From NCBI RefSeq assembly GCF_041260155.1, contig NC_091929.1, positions 28,332,080 through 28,396,079 on the forward strand: DNA of 64,000 nt, given 5' to 3'. Shown here piece after piece: positions 49,301 to 57,313 of the stretch (positions are counted from its first letter, which is position 1; every line of letters begins with the position of its first letter). The DNA is from Ptychodera flava (lineage: Eukaryota > Hemichordata > Enteropneusta > Ptychoderidae). A program made the translations under genes and the position numbers. The notes beneath the pieces are model-generated. The model was given only the letters and a program-made list of their open reading frames with translations. It was not told where the DNA came from and searched no databases.

Positions 49301-49370
49301 AAAGGAACAGAAGAAAAAAGACGCATCGTGGGCGCGGGAAGGTGGACTTCCAGGCTGGTTCAGTCTCTGA
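25353..49370 (+). CDS. MRPL23: mitochondrial ribosomal protein uL23m, four exons
   Basis: Exons: 25353-25369, 33603-33725, 37158-37314 and 49218-49370, with phases 2, 2 and 0 at the junctions. They total 450 bases, giving 149 residues (the human protein has 153). The product is a large-subunit mitoribosome protein located near the peptide exit tunnel. The N-terminal exon pair reads MSRFM, R, YRLWSPGNPQNRVFFTDFYM (human YRLGGPQLRVFRTNFF). The core reads MTKFDIKNYLQKIYNVPVA (human MTRVDLRNYLEGIYNVPVA) and PDYKMAYVTL. The C-terminus reads GEGMTFEFPDIYPEEKKD and ends GGLPGWFSL (human GGVPSWFGL). The frame is intact. Introns 1 and 3 are very long (8.2 and 11.9 kb) and crowded with mobile elements. 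It lies head to head with the BCL2L14-like gene. Confidence 0.93.
25563..25665. repeat. imperfect hairpin element in MRPL23 intron 1
   Basis: A left arm containing AGCCGATAGCCCTTCG and TACAGGT pairs with a right arm containing ACCTGTACGCAGGGCT and TTGGCT; GTTCCC and GGGAAC close the inner stem. It is GC-richer than its surroundings. It may be a small foldback MITE or a structured RNA; I cannot tell which. Confidence 0.5.
25700..27159. other. MRPL23 intron 1, no further feature recognised
   Basis: Contains an open frame at 25783-26130 (115 codons) with no recognisable domain or splice context. Otherwise AT-rich. Confidence 0.45.
27160..27411. repeat. minisatellite, ~80-90-bp unit, left part
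   Basis: About three units built from a TAACCATGGATATGCCC-like block, CTCATCAAACCATTGTAGATAA and AAAATATAATCTT. The array resumes at 28,381 after an inserted element. Confidence 0.75.
27412..28380. mobile_element. TTAA-flanked non-autonomous transposon, family F (961 bp)
   Basis: The left end GGTGGTTGGAAAGGCTA and right end TAGCCTTTACAACCACC are inverted repeats, bounded by TTAA at 27412-27415 and 28377-28380. It interrupts a minisatellite: joining the flanks at one TTAA restores the unit at CCATTAATACGCCCTG, aligned with CCATGGATATGCCCTG in other units. No transposase frame is present. The TTAA target with a G-first end suggests a Kolobok-type source, by inference. Confidence 0.85.
28381..28515. 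repeat. minisatellite, right part
   Basis: About 1.5 further units of the array seen at 27,160-27,411, again with CCCTGTCTCATCAAACCA and ATATAATCTTC. Confidence 0.75.
28605..28895 (-). repeat. dispersed repeat R1, inverted copy
   Basis: The reverse complement of this stretch matches 32,320-32,600 and 62,975-63,285. Shared landmarks are a GAATAAAAATCAGG-like block, CAAACTTTGG, GAAATTCAAAATGGCC-like and GAGCTTCAAA. The ends are not defined and there is no coding frame. Confidence 0.65.
28988..29187. mobile_element. MITE, family C, degenerate copy
   Basis: The right end GGCAGGAAAAGGG with TTAA at 29184-29187 and the left end CCTTTTCCTC followed by AGCAGTATTGAACCAAAAC match the inverted orientation of 18284-18566. 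Confidence 0.65.
29881..29936. repeat. AATTT microsatellite
   Basis: Interrupted TTTAA pentamers, becoming regular toward 29,936. Confidence 0.75.
30479..30655. repeat. three-unit minisatellite, ~58-60-bp unit
   Basis: GTGTGTGTTTTCAGTGC and GGGACATGTAGTTCCT recur in three tandem units. The unit is near a multiple of three, so a repetitive open frame runs across it at 30467-30664; I judge that a by-product. Confidence 0.75.
32320..32600 (+). repeat. dispersed repeat R1
   Basis: Shares with 62,975-63,285 the blocks ATTTACCGATATTTGAAATT and CAAAATGGCCG, GTTAACTCT and AAGAGCTTCAAA. It is non-coding and lies in MRPL23 intron 1. Confidence 0.7.
33603..33725 (+). CDS. MRPL23: MRPL23 exon 2
   Basis: A TTTATTGCAG acceptor and GTAAGT donor. 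It codes YRLWSPGNPQNRVFFTDFYM and continues to VWFKCPA. The terminal GA joins exon 3 to give the glutamate of PAEMTKFD, aligned with human PMEMTRVD. Confidence 0.9.
33797..33935. repeat. tandem duplication of ~75 bp
   Basis: Two adjacent copies share ATTATCAATAAATT, a GACAGATTT block and GTATCTGAG-like ends. Confidence 0.6.
34087..34305. mobile_element. MITE, family A, right end eroded
   Basis: TTAA at 34087-34090 is followed by CCCTTTGAGTGG. The interior matches the family; the right end is reduced to GCAGCGCTCAG. Confidence 0.75.
34646..34860. mobile_element. MITE, family A
   Basis: TTAA at 34646-34649, CCCTTTGAGTGCTG at the left and GGCTCAAAGGG at the right, followed by TTAT in place of TTAA. 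Inverted orientation relative to its neighbour at 34,087. Confidence 0.8.
34930..34963. repeat. GT microsatellite
   Basis: A short TG run with interruptions. Confidence 0.7.
35524..35803. mobile_element. MITE, family A, expanded copy
   Basis: TTAA at 35524-35527 and CCCTTTGACGGCCAAAGTC at the left; GCTCAAAGGGT at the right without TTAA. It is about 60 bases longer than its relatives because of an extra segment containing the palindrome-like ACCCTCGAGGGT. Confidence 0.75.
36051..36526. mobile_element. inverted-repeat element (ends with TTGATGATTTAGCC)
   Basis: A left arm containing CACACCTTGATGATTTAGCC pairs with a right arm starting GGCTAAATCATCAAGGT. It is about 475 bp and non-coding, with a perfect 36-base palindrome inside. 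I cannot settle the target duplication, so the superfamily is open. Confidence 0.7.
36334..36369. repeat. perfect 36-base palindrome
   Basis: The two halves, GTTGAAAAGTTTTGTGCA and TGCACAAAACTTTTCAAC, are exact complements with no spacer. Perfect palindromes of this length are usually unstable. Confidence 0.9.
37158..37314 (+). CDS. MRPL23: MRPL23 exon 3, uL23 core
   Basis: A CTCCCGCAG acceptor and GTGAGT donor. The IYNVPVARVNTRV and DHKNRRIKPEPDYKMAYVTL segments are the most conserved part of the family. Confidence 0.93.
37880..38105. mobile_element. MITE, family A
   Basis: The left end is worn (ACGGCCAAAGTCAA). The right end AATCAAAGGG with TTAA at 38102-38105 is clear. Confidence 0.75.
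39644..39866. mobile_element. MITE, family A
   Basis: Left end CCTTTGAGTGCCAAAGTC; right end GCACTCAGAGG. TTAA is lost on both sides. Confidence 0.75.
40378..40725. mobile_element. MITE, family A, with internal duplication
   Basis: Left end ACCCCTTGAGTG; right end CTCTCAAAGGG with TTAA at 40722-40725. The block from TTTTACCAATTTTATGAAAC through CAAAATTTTGGCC is present twice in tandem (~120 bp), making this copy longer than the rest. Confidence 0.8.
41369..41480. repeat. tandem duplication of ~62 bp
   Basis: ATGAAAGGAAATCGAA and CTCTGACAGAC are repeated in order. Confidence 0.65.
42230..42359. mobile_element. MITE, family A, truncated at the left
   Basis: The right half, ending GTGCTCAAAGGG with TTAA at 42356-42359, is clear. 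The left half is missing. Confidence 0.7.
42983..43300. mobile_element. inverted-repeat element with CTGTGTTTCC ends
   Basis: CTGTGTTTCC begins at 42988 and GGAAACACAG ends at 43295. ATAAC occurs directly outside both ends, as a 5-base target duplication would. Sub-terminal AATTCGTA blocks are also inverted. No coding frame. Confidence 0.65.
43728..43800. mobile_element. weak CCCTTTCA miniature element
   Basis: CAACCCTTTCATTGG at the left, a TTGTTTTC centre and TTGGACC resemble family B. The right end is degraded into a G-rich run. Confidence 0.4.
45091..45160. repeat. TCTGTATG microsatellite
   Basis: About eight 8-base units with TCTGTGTG variants, at the edge of the satellite block. Confidence 0.85.
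45290..46480. repeat. ~146-bp satellite array, about eight units
   Basis: GATATTTGGTATACA recurs at about 45350, 45493, 45640, 45786, 45932, 46079, 46219 and 46364, so the spacing is 140-147. The middle units are almost identical over CCCTAGGGATAACCCAACTT and AAGCAAATCTGTATTTTTAA; units at the right edge diverge. TAGCTCCCATAGTCATATG at 45,030 and a close relative at 46,562 bracket the array. It lies in MRPL23 intron 3. Confidence 0.9.
46562..46990. repeat. diverged units related to the 146-bp satellite
   Basis: ACCACAAGTCCGATT, then TTGAAACTTGGTAT or TTGAAACTTAGTAT, occurs twice about 122 bases apart. The layout (the word CTTGGTAT after a CCGATT block, then ATTTGCAT) resembles the neighbouring satellite. 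Confidence 0.6.
47000..48737. other. MRPL23 intron 3, no feature recognised
   Basis: No exon, inverted-repeat element or array noticed. Confidence 0.45.
48738..48955. mobile_element. MITE, family A, heavily degraded
   Basis: Interior words such as GATAATTTTGGACTAAATTG and CATTGGCTACAG match the inverted family A. The ends are barely recognisable (GTTCTCAAAGG). Confidence 0.55.
49218..49370 (+). CDS. MRPL23: MRPL23 exon 4, C-terminus
   Basis: A CACTTCCACAG acceptor, phase 0. It codes GEGMTFEFPDIYPEE, a charged helix rich in K and E, and GGLPGWFSL with stop TGA at 49368-49370. Confidence 0.92.
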   Translation, partial: GEGMTFEFPDIYPEEKKDQEKDMIENLKKEQKKKDASWAREGGLPGWFSL

Positions 49371-51096
49371 CACATGTACTGACTCTGTATTCTCACAATT
49401 TTTTTTCCACAAATGCAAAGACTTTCTATCATATTTTGTCTAGACTCAGACTTGTGTTTCACCACAGTTTGAAAACTGCTTTTGGTTGTCTGTAGGTATT
49501 TTATTAAGGACTGACTAGAAATACTTGATGTTGTGCAAAAAATGATAGCTTGTGAAAGATGCCCATATGAAACAGTTTATTGCACTGAAAGAATATATTC
49601 TTTCTTATTTAGTATCACTTGGAAAACTTGAAAAAAAACCCCACCAGACTTTCATGTTTTCTCGAAATCATTAGACAATGCAGCTTTCATATACTGGTAA
49701 TACAGTAATGGTAGTTCTTTCACAGTGCAGACTACAGTCATAGATTGAGTTGGCCTATGCAATTTCATCAGCTTTAAGTGATGATGTTTTGCTTGTGAAA
49801 TATTTTGTCCACTTCTACTGCCAAAATCACACTGAAATGCCCGTGCTTAATTGTAATACACAGTCTGTACGTTTGTGTTATGACCGCTGTTTTTTTAGTC
49901 CAGACTAGAATTTATTTGTCAACAGTAACACTGTGTATTGTATTGTACATACCTGTCTTTAGGCTAATGCTTTGTACAATTCAAAGTACTTTATGGAGGA
50001 GAGGAAAATGTATTTGTTTTCCAGAACAACAGTTTGCAGTGAAAACACCATCCAAAGTTGGAGCCGTTGTCCGTTCAAAGCCAGACAGAGTTGAAAAAAA
50101 TTGTCTGCAATGTACTTTTTGCCCACACCAGTTGTGGATGGGTCTTTATCTGAATGTCCACATCAAAACTCCGTGTTTAGTACAGTCAAACCTGTGTATA
50201 GTGGTCACACTTGGACAAAGAAAAAGTGACCAGTATACAGAGGGGTCCTTTGTACTGAGGGTTTGTATGGCATTACTTTTGTTCATAGGTGGTGTGCTGA
50301 GTGGTGAATTTAGGAAAAGATAACAGCAATAATAAAATTAAATATCATAAATCTCTGAAAATCATAACACTCACAATTAATTTTGTAAACAATTGTGATG
50401 CAGCAATAAATATTGGTCAAAATATTTTCTTTTGCTCCCCTAAGCATTTGTTGATGGAGGTCATTCAGAGTCAGATATGCTGACCATTATACACAGGTTG
50501 TTGTACCTAATTGGAGCAATTACATGTGACCACTGACCACATCAGAGAGGTGGCTGTTCAGTCTGTGGAGGGCCTTGAACTTGTAAAATACTATGGGACT
50601 TCCAGAAGGTGACCACTATAAACAGGTGACCGCTCTGTAAGGGTGACCACTAGGACAGGTTTGACTATCCTTGCAGCTGGGATTTGATTGACAAGTTGCC
50701 CTTTGCTTTTAGTTACTGCCATGTACAAGTGAGAGTGATGGCATCATGCAGTACAAGTATTACAGTACATCACAGCAAGATATGCGGCTTTTTATTTAGT
50801 TCCTGTTAAGTTGAGAAAACCTTCAGCTCTTCGACTCTCAGCTGAAATTGTAAAAACAGTTACATTGTAGATCAAGTGTATGCCTCAGTCCAGATAGAGC
50901 GGCTGCCCCATGCGGGTTTACTGTAATTAATCAATAAGTCGGTGACTTTGAAATGTGTTGTGACAGCCAAGCTGATTGTTTGTTTTGTACATGAAATGTG
51001 TCTGTCCCATACACTGAGTTGTGGTACTTAGGTAAAATGCACTGTATAAAGAGAAGTTTTTGTAGACTTCAAGAAATGGGTTTTAATGTAAATAAA
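49371..51096 (+). other. MRPL23 3' untranslated or flanking sequence
   Basis: AATAAA occurs at 50331-50336 and 51091-51096, either of which could end the transcript. An open frame at 49805-50323 overlaps the repeat at 50,182 and is not judged coding. Confidence 0.4.
50182..50666. mobile_element. inverted-repeat MITE with CAGTCAAACCTGT ends
   Basis: ACAGTCAAACCTGT at the left and ACAGGTTTGACT at the right are inverted. Inside, GTGGTCACAC and GTGACCACTAT words also mirror each other. It is about 485 bp, without a transposase, in the 3' flank of MRPL23. The ends resemble TA-target (Tc1/mariner-like) MITEs, but the target duplication is not clear. Confidence 0.65.
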
Positions 51097-51458
51097 ATTG
51101 AATTTGAATGAAAAAATACTTGTCATAGTGATTTTTACCCTCCCCCCCGATTTGAATGCGTATGGTCAACTCCTATAACAAAGAACAATAGGATGAGTCC
51201 ACTTCACAGTAGTGCCAGGGGTTTGGAATGATAACAGAGAGGGATCACAATTTCCAGGTAGCTATCTTTCTATTGGTCAATGCAGATCACCTGATGTGGA
51301 GGGACAAACCATTCACACATCTACAACCCTGGTGGAAAGTGTAGCAGTCCGATTTCTCTTACAAGAATATGACAATGTTGGAGGAGAAAGTTGCTTTCTA
51401 TATGTTGAAAATTATCACCTGAAATGCCAAAAATATGGGGAGGTTTGGATGAGCTCTG

Positions 51459-51984
51459 TTAAAGCCCCAATAGCTGCTAATGTTTAATAAACCGATCTCA
51501 AAATGTTCTTAGTTTTCCAAGAGTTTTCTTTGAATAAGACCCATTGCAGACTCAAAAAGTATATAACGCTGCCGTGAGTGTAAAAGATGTCATATAAATT
51601 CAAAGGTTTTAACGTCATTTTAGATTTCCCGCCATTTTCAAAAAACTAATCATATGACAGAGAAAATAAAGACTACTACAACAAAATGTTGGCCATCCTG
51701 TGTTGTGCATTATAGTAAATGGCATCATGCTTGTTTCTGGTATGATCACAATTTGTATGTGCAGGAAATACTGTTTTTTTTGTATTTTCCCATGAGAGCG
51801 CCATTTTATGGGTGCGGCACCCGTTTATTATTAAGCCTGTTAAAACGTGTAGGCATGGTCCAAATCGGCGAACAGTGATACTTCAATACACGTCCTTCAG
51901 TTACCAGATTTACACGAACCAACTTTGGTTTGAAAATAAAATAATGAATATAATGCGTAAAATTAGCAGCTATTGGGGCTTTAA
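51459..51984. mobile_element. TTAA-flanked transposon, family G (518 bp)
   Basis: AGCCCCAATAGCTGCTAAT after TTAA at 51459-51462 is the exact inverse of ATTAGCAGCTATTGGGGCT before TTAA at 51981-51984. It is non-coding. Perfect ends suggest a fairly recent insertion. Confidence 0.85.
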
Positions 51985-52207
51985 AGGGTCAGGAGTGTTT
52001 CTAATGAAAAAGTTATTTCTGCAAATTTTGATAGGGTTATTGGAGACTGTTTCTCATATTTTCTGTGAAGAATGGGTACATTTTGAGTCTGTGTGTTAAT
52101 TTGCTTGTCTGTAGTGGTCCACATGCTGTGTATTTACCAATTTTGATATATATTTTTAATTTCTCTATTTTCATGTCTAATATGGTGATAGGAACTTGAG
52201 GGATAAG

Positions 52208-52860
52208 TACACTCGGTGTGACAGTTTTTGGACGACCTCAGTTTCCGGACATTTAATGACATGCTGCTCATTGTACTCACTTCGCTCTGTATTGACAGCG
52301 TTGTACAAGTCATGTTACAGCATAAGTCCGGTCACGCTGCTGTCCCGTTTTGAATAGTTATTTTTTCGGTAGAAAGGTATTTTGGGCGCTACAGACTTGG
52401 CGAAGTTAACCACACCGTATGATACAAGGTGTCGAACGCAACACACAGAGACAGCCCATGTCCGATATCTAGGCGCTATACACGTCGAAATATAGTTGCG
52501 TCGTCCATGGATTAAACGGAACTGATTTATCACGAAATTTTTACAGACAGTTTTCTAAACACATCGAAATTGAAAATCGGGGGTTTGAAGTTTCAAAATA
52601 TCAATATTAAGACTATAATCATATTCTAAATACGACGTCCGATTACTACGATAGCAGTCCGATTACTACGCACTCAACATGGGGTCAACAATTTGGCAAC
52701 TTTGACCCCCTAAATACCACTTCCGTCGTGTTAACAGTTGGAGGATAAACACAATAAAGTTTCGAATGGTATGGTAATAAGATTTCGTACTGCTCGTCAT
52801 TTATGAAACAGCTTTGAGCGAAATTCACTACCCTGTCCGAAAACTGTCACACTGAGTGTA
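52208..52860. mobile_element. TA-flanked inverted-repeat element (649 bp)
   Basis: CACTCGGTGTGACAGTTTTT at the left and AAAACTGTCACACTGAGTG at the right are inverted with two mismatches, bounded by TA at 52208-52209 and 52859-52860. TA target and ends suit the Tc1/mariner group. No transposase is visible. Confidence 0.8.
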
Positions 52861-53511
52861 TCCGTTCTCAGTGTGGATAACCTCAGCAAAAGTGAGCGCC
52901 GAAGCATGTATTTCTCAAAGTCAAGTTGTCACATGACTTGTCACACTTGATTGTTTTCCAGTACTTTGGGACCTTTCAACGTACTTGCTTTCAAGTTTAA
53001 CATTGTTTGCTGTAGAACTGTGTGTGTCTAAAGTTTATAGTAAATAATTACATTCGACGAGATAATGGGCTGGAACTTCGACAAGATCACATATGAAGTT
53101 ACATGTATTTGAATCCGTGGTGCTTGCAACAATTTTTTTTTATAAAGAAAAATTTATTCCAACAAAGTGGCAAATAAACAAATCTTCATGAATGTGTAAA
53201 GCGATTGGAGTCACAGGGCGTGTGAGCAGCGCCTTCATGTGCTCAGTCCATAGGAAAACGAAAGGTGTAGTACATTGAGGTGAGGGCGCAGATGTATTAA
53301 AGGGCTAGGGTTAAGAATCAAGAGAGGCATTAAACTAGCCCTTGCACCATAGGTTGGGCTAAACCTACCGAACGGTGTACTGCTAGATGGAGCTGGAAAG
53401 TTTGAAGACTGCTTGATACAATTTTCTGTGTTTTTCTTTTCACCCTCTCCTATTTATCGGTTTTGGCCGACCATGCTTTTGTGCACAGGATTTCACTGTC
53501 GTTTTCCGTTT
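52861..53511. other. intergenic, no feature recognised
   Basis: AT-rich to mixed sequence between the 52.2-kb element and the telomere-repeat composite. Confidence 0.45.
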
Positions 53512-54096
53512 TGATCTTATGGAAGACCGGTCACGACATGCGACATGCGAGTTTTTTTAAACTGCGACCTGGGAGTTCTCAAACTGCGACATGCGAGTTC
53601 TTAAATTGCGACGTGCGAGTTGCAAAACTAATATGGCTTTTGCATACATGTCATTTCGTTCTCCTCCTAACGATGGATTACAGAGGTAGAGACGAGCTTA
53701 TTTCTGCATACTTCTACAATGGATACACCCTGGGAGAAATAGCGGCCACGTTAGGACTCCGACATGTATGGAAGACCGCGCGGTCACGACCTGCGACATA
53801 CGACGTGGGTCTTTAACTGTGATCTGCGACCTAACCCTAACCCTAATCCTACCCTAACCGTAACCCTACCCTAACCCTAACGCTAACTAACCCTAAGTTA
53901 TGCCGTTTATACAATTTTTCTGTTCCTTGTACTAACCTCCAGGGTTAAGAGAGCGAAGTAAGGCTTTTTACGAGAGAAAACCTAACCCCTAACTCTAACC
54001 CTAACCCCTACCCTAACCCTAACCCTAACCCTAACCGCAGATCGCAGTTTTAAAAACTCGCATGTCGCATGTCGTGACCGGTCTTCCATATGATCT
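53512..54096. mobile_element. inverted-repeat composite enclosing interstitial telomeric blocks
   Basis: The ~55-base ends carry ATGGAAGACCGGTCACGACA and TGCGACATGCGAG in inverted orientation. A third, partial copy of the end lies at about 53,766-53,815. Two CCCTAA-rich blocks (about 53,826-53,895 and 53,983-54,035) are each bordered by GATCTGCG or its complement. A short frame from 53673 reads AYFYNGYTLGEIAATLG, a helix-turn-helix-like peptide of the kind found at the start of some transposases or integrases. The right end lies about 155 bases before the pentraxin start codon. Confidence 0.7.
53826..54035. repeat. interstitial telomeric repeat blocks (CCCTAA)n
   Basis: Two runs of CCCTAA with CCCTACC, CCCTAAT and CGCTAA variants, both in the same orientation, separated by about 85 bases of unique sequence. 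The variants show it is not a fresh telomere end. Confidence 0.9.
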
Positions 54097-54251
54097 TACT
54101 ACAAAGCAATAAATTATGTTACCTGGCATGTGAAAAAAAAGGTCAGCTGCAGCCCTCGGGGTCACTTCGACCATGGACAGAAATATTGTATGCAAATAAG
54201 ATGTGCAGTGCAAACGTACTAACGCAACTCCCCAGTACATGCAGTAGGAAA

Positions 54252-54750
54252 ATGGCGAGAAAACTTCACTTACGGCAAGTATTCTTTGTTCTGCATATCA
54301 GTGTCCTTTCTATCGAAGGAGCATTGCTTCAAAATGTCGAATGTCTGTCCGGGGACAATTATTGCTCAAGATCCGACATCTGTGCCTACGTTTTCACTTT
54401 CAACATGAATGGTGATGGTGGTTGTCCCAACCTCAAACAGGCGATCAACAAAGTGGACAACATCGAGACCGACATTACACAACTGGGGTTGAGAATTGAG
54501 AACACAGACGCCGAAATTGAGATCATGAAACAAGAACAAGACAACACGCAACAGTCGGTTCACCAACATTTTGATATTATTTCGTACCTCTTGGATGAGG
54601 TTGCAAGAATGTCAGAAGAGATTGGTTACATAAGGGACGCCATTGAGACGAAGACAGAGAAAATAAAAGATCTGCAAAAAAGATTAGACGAAAAAGACGA
54701 ACGAATCTACCTATTGCAAAATGAACTGTCCAAGCACAGCTCTCGTCATG
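54252..54750 (+). CDS. pentraxin gene exon 1: signal peptide and coiled coil
   Basis: It ends with donor GTAACT after CGTCATG. The coiled-coil part contains LDEVARMSEEIGYIRDAIE and LQKRLDEKDERIYLLQNEL, with leucine or isoleucine at heptad positions and no proline. Confidence 0.8.
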
Positions 54751-56024
54751 GTAACTAAATAATTTACTTTACAAGACCAAAGAAAGTACATTCTTTGTCT
54801 TCCGCGTTTGTTTTTAAAAAAATTTCAGGAAAAACTGTGACACACATAAGCTTAATTCTTTTCAGTTTGTTTACACTTGGATCATGTGGTACTTGTGTCC
54901 GGATCTTTATCCGCATCTCCATCAATGATCTTGTCTCTGAGTCTTTGACCCAGTGGCTATTTGTCAGACTCACTAGCTAGGCTATAATTTGCCACGCCGC
55001 CCAGCAATCTCTGTTGCGGACATTGTACCTGTACTCCATCAAGTGATGCGTGTTTTAGGGATACCAGTCTGTCTAGACATCTGTTGTCTGTGAACTAGTA
55101 GCAAATATTGACTGAAGGTTACACATTAAACAAACACGATTGGAACTAATTTGGGATAATTGAATTTTCATATTTTGCTCATTTCTCAAAAGTGTTAGGT
55201 GCCATATAGCTGAATGTTGCAATATTGCAAATTACTCATAAAACAAGTGTGTAATGTAAAAAGAAAAGTAGATGAGATAACATTTGTAGTTAAATCGACA
55301 TTACGTCACCATCCAATTGTATTGACCTATTTGTCACGACAATAAACACGTCTTTACAGTGTAACATTATCTTCTATGAATGAATATAGCAATCTGCATA
55401 TTGTAACTAAAGGCAAATTAGGTTTGTGTCGAAGGTTTTGTTACAATCTAGAATTTATTTTCCTAAGATTAATTTCACGATAAAAGATGCAAAATTGGTC
55501 CACTACCACTTGTCCGATACAAAGTGCTCAATACAAGAGTAGAGCGAGATATATAAGGGTACGTTGCTGGAGAATTGATTTTACAATTTCATCTCTACAA
55601 CGTTGTTTCGTGAGTCGCGAGACTCACTCATCAGGAGACTAGACTGGAGTGAATCTACATGGGCTAAACATCGCTGATTCCGCAGGTGGTGGAATTTTGG
55701 TTGAGATTGACAGTTGTTGCATAACAATATCTTACTGTTGCTATGAATACTCATGTTTACGGAGAGGACTGATTTACTTGGTTGGATGTACTCGGGAGTT
55801 ACTAGTTGTCTTCAAATTCTTTTAGCTCGTCGATCGGGGGTGGGTTCTTTGTGAACTTGAAGCCATACGTCTGTTTGCAAAATGAAGTTGAATTGGGATG
55901 GAGGAAAAAGTGTGCTATCCATCGTATTCTGCGTAGAAATTGTTCAGTCTTTCTATCTATCTATCTATCTATCTGTGTATCTATATAAAATCATATATAT
56001 GAACATACATAACAATAGAACACT

Positions 56025-56071
<47 letters not shown>

Positions 56072-56731
56072 ACAAACACACATATCTGTTTTTCTTTTGT
56101 AGACCAACTGGCCTCCATAAAATTAATGAGTACGGACACAAATGTAGTAGTTTCGACACCTGTTCCTGATCTATCAACGCTCACCGTTTGTTTATGGATG
56201 AAATCAAATGGAAGCGATGAAAAGGCCGGACTTGTGTCGTATGCTGTCACAGCAAACGCGAATGAATTTCTTCTCTTCTACCGTCACGATGTTGTCCATC
56301 TATGGGTGCAGCAGCAACTTAAAATTGAAGCACCTCCGTTGAACGATGATCAGTGGCATCACGTGTGTGTCACGTGGACGTCAATTGAAGGCAGGTGGCG
56401 ACTATACCTGGATGGCGCCCTCGAAAGGGCAGGAACGGGTCTGAGTGCGGGAAGCGCGGTGGCCGGTGGAGGCTTACTGGTTTTAGGCCAAGACCAGGAT
56501 TCGCTTGGTGGAGGTTATGACCCTGACCAGGCTTTTATAGGAGAGATGACTGCCTTCAACATGTGGTCAAGATCTCTGAACGATGTTGAGATCGCCCAGG
56601 TTGCTAAGAATTGCTCTATTGGCGGTGATGTCTTCGCCTGGAATAATATCGATCTTCACATTGGCGGCGATGTTTCTCTACAAGTCGCCAACGTTTGCTG
56701 TAAGTACACACTGTCGAATGACGTTCATTAA
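54252..56731 (+). CDS. secreted coiled-coil pentraxin, neuronal-pentraxin-like, two exons
   Basis: Exons 54252-54750 and 56103-56731 join in phase 1 (CATG | ACCAACTG) to give 375 residues. Residues 1-24 are a signal peptide (MARKLHLRQVFFVLHISVLS and on). Four cysteines follow (VECLSGDNYCSRSDICAYVF, GGCPN), then a heptad-like coiled coil (about residues 60-160), then a pentraxin/LamG domain. HVCVTWTS fits the pentraxin signature HxCx[ST]Wx[ST] exactly. LGQDQDSLGGGYDPDQAFIG is the calcium-loop region (CRP GQEQDSFGG), and the end FAWNNIDLHIGG plus ANVC mirrors the neuronal pentraxin C-terminus. The product is probably an extracellular, calcium-dependent, oligomeric lectin-like protein; ligand unknown. 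The upstream in-frame ATG at 54090 lacks a signal peptide. A strong donor-like GTAAGT at 56700 could instead lead to another exon, but the read-through end matches family length. Confidence 0.85.
54751..56102. other. intron of the pentraxin gene
   Basis: No exon seen. It holds a TATC run near 55,957-55,978 and a TC run near 56,030-56,066. A near-palindrome GTGAGTCGCGAGACTCAC lies near 55,610. Confidence 0.6.
56030..56066. repeat. TC microsatellite close to an acceptor
   Basis: About 18 CT dinucleotides ending roughly 35 bases before the exon 2 acceptor of the pentraxin gene. It can add to or compete with the polypyrimidine tract. It creates artificial arginine/glutamate frames on the opposite strand. 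Confidence 0.9.
56103..56731 (+). CDS. pentraxin gene exon 2: pentraxin domain
   Basis: The acceptor is TTTCTTTTGTAG. CLWMKS, HVCVTWTS, YLDGALERAGTG, GEMTAFNMWSRSL and NCSIGGDVFAWN follow in the standard order of the domain. Stop TAA lies at 56729-56731. Confidence 0.88.
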
Positions 56732-57143
56732 AATCAAACGAATGATAAACAAACAGCTGTCGAATGACGTACACAGGAAGGCATCAACTTTATCGTGGCT
56801 ATTTACCAGTGTTACTTTATTTTAAACGTAAGGCTACGTGGTCAGCTGGTTGCCGCCGCGCCAATAGGGTTTTTCGGCAAATCATTACCATTATCACGAT
56901 CCCTCCACAAAGGAGGGACCGTGCCATTATCAACCGAATATTTATTGATACTGTCGATATGGTGACAAACGAAACAAAAAAAGGAAAGCTTTTCATATGA
57001 AATGAAGGAGTCAAAAGTATTTAAGCATTAGTTTATAAATTATTCGTTTATCTCTGTGTTCACAGAAGAAAAATGATAAATACCTGTAGCTTTAGTCTCT
57101 CCATAACGCCCATTAGCCACATAATTACTTTAGATCTTATAAA

Positions 57144-57313
57144 TTAAAGGTATACTGTCACCTGTTCCAATTTTGCCACAGTTACCATGGAAAGAGAAAA
57201 TCTAACCAATCACAGATTTTAAGCGATCGATGCTTTTAAAAAACAGCGCCCTCATATGGGCATTTCAATACCAAGGAACGCCCCTTAGATTACAGGTGAC
57301 TGTATACCTTTAA
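57144..57313. mobile_element. TTAA-flanked MITE, family E, inverted copy
   Basis: AGGTATACTGTCACCTG after TTAA at 57144-57147; CAGGTGACTGTATACCT before TTAA at 57310-57313. The interior is the reverse of the 2401 and 61019 copies and shares TCTAACCAATCACAGATTTT. Confidence 0.85.

Noticed and set aside
49805-50323. 172-codon open frame (+) after the MRPL23 stop
   Set aside because: No domain, overlaps the inverted-repeat MITE at 50,182, and lies in the 3' flank of MRPL23; composition is not protein-like.
55965-56250. Arginine/glutamate-repeat frames on the minus strand
   Set aside because: Direct translation of the TC microsatellite.
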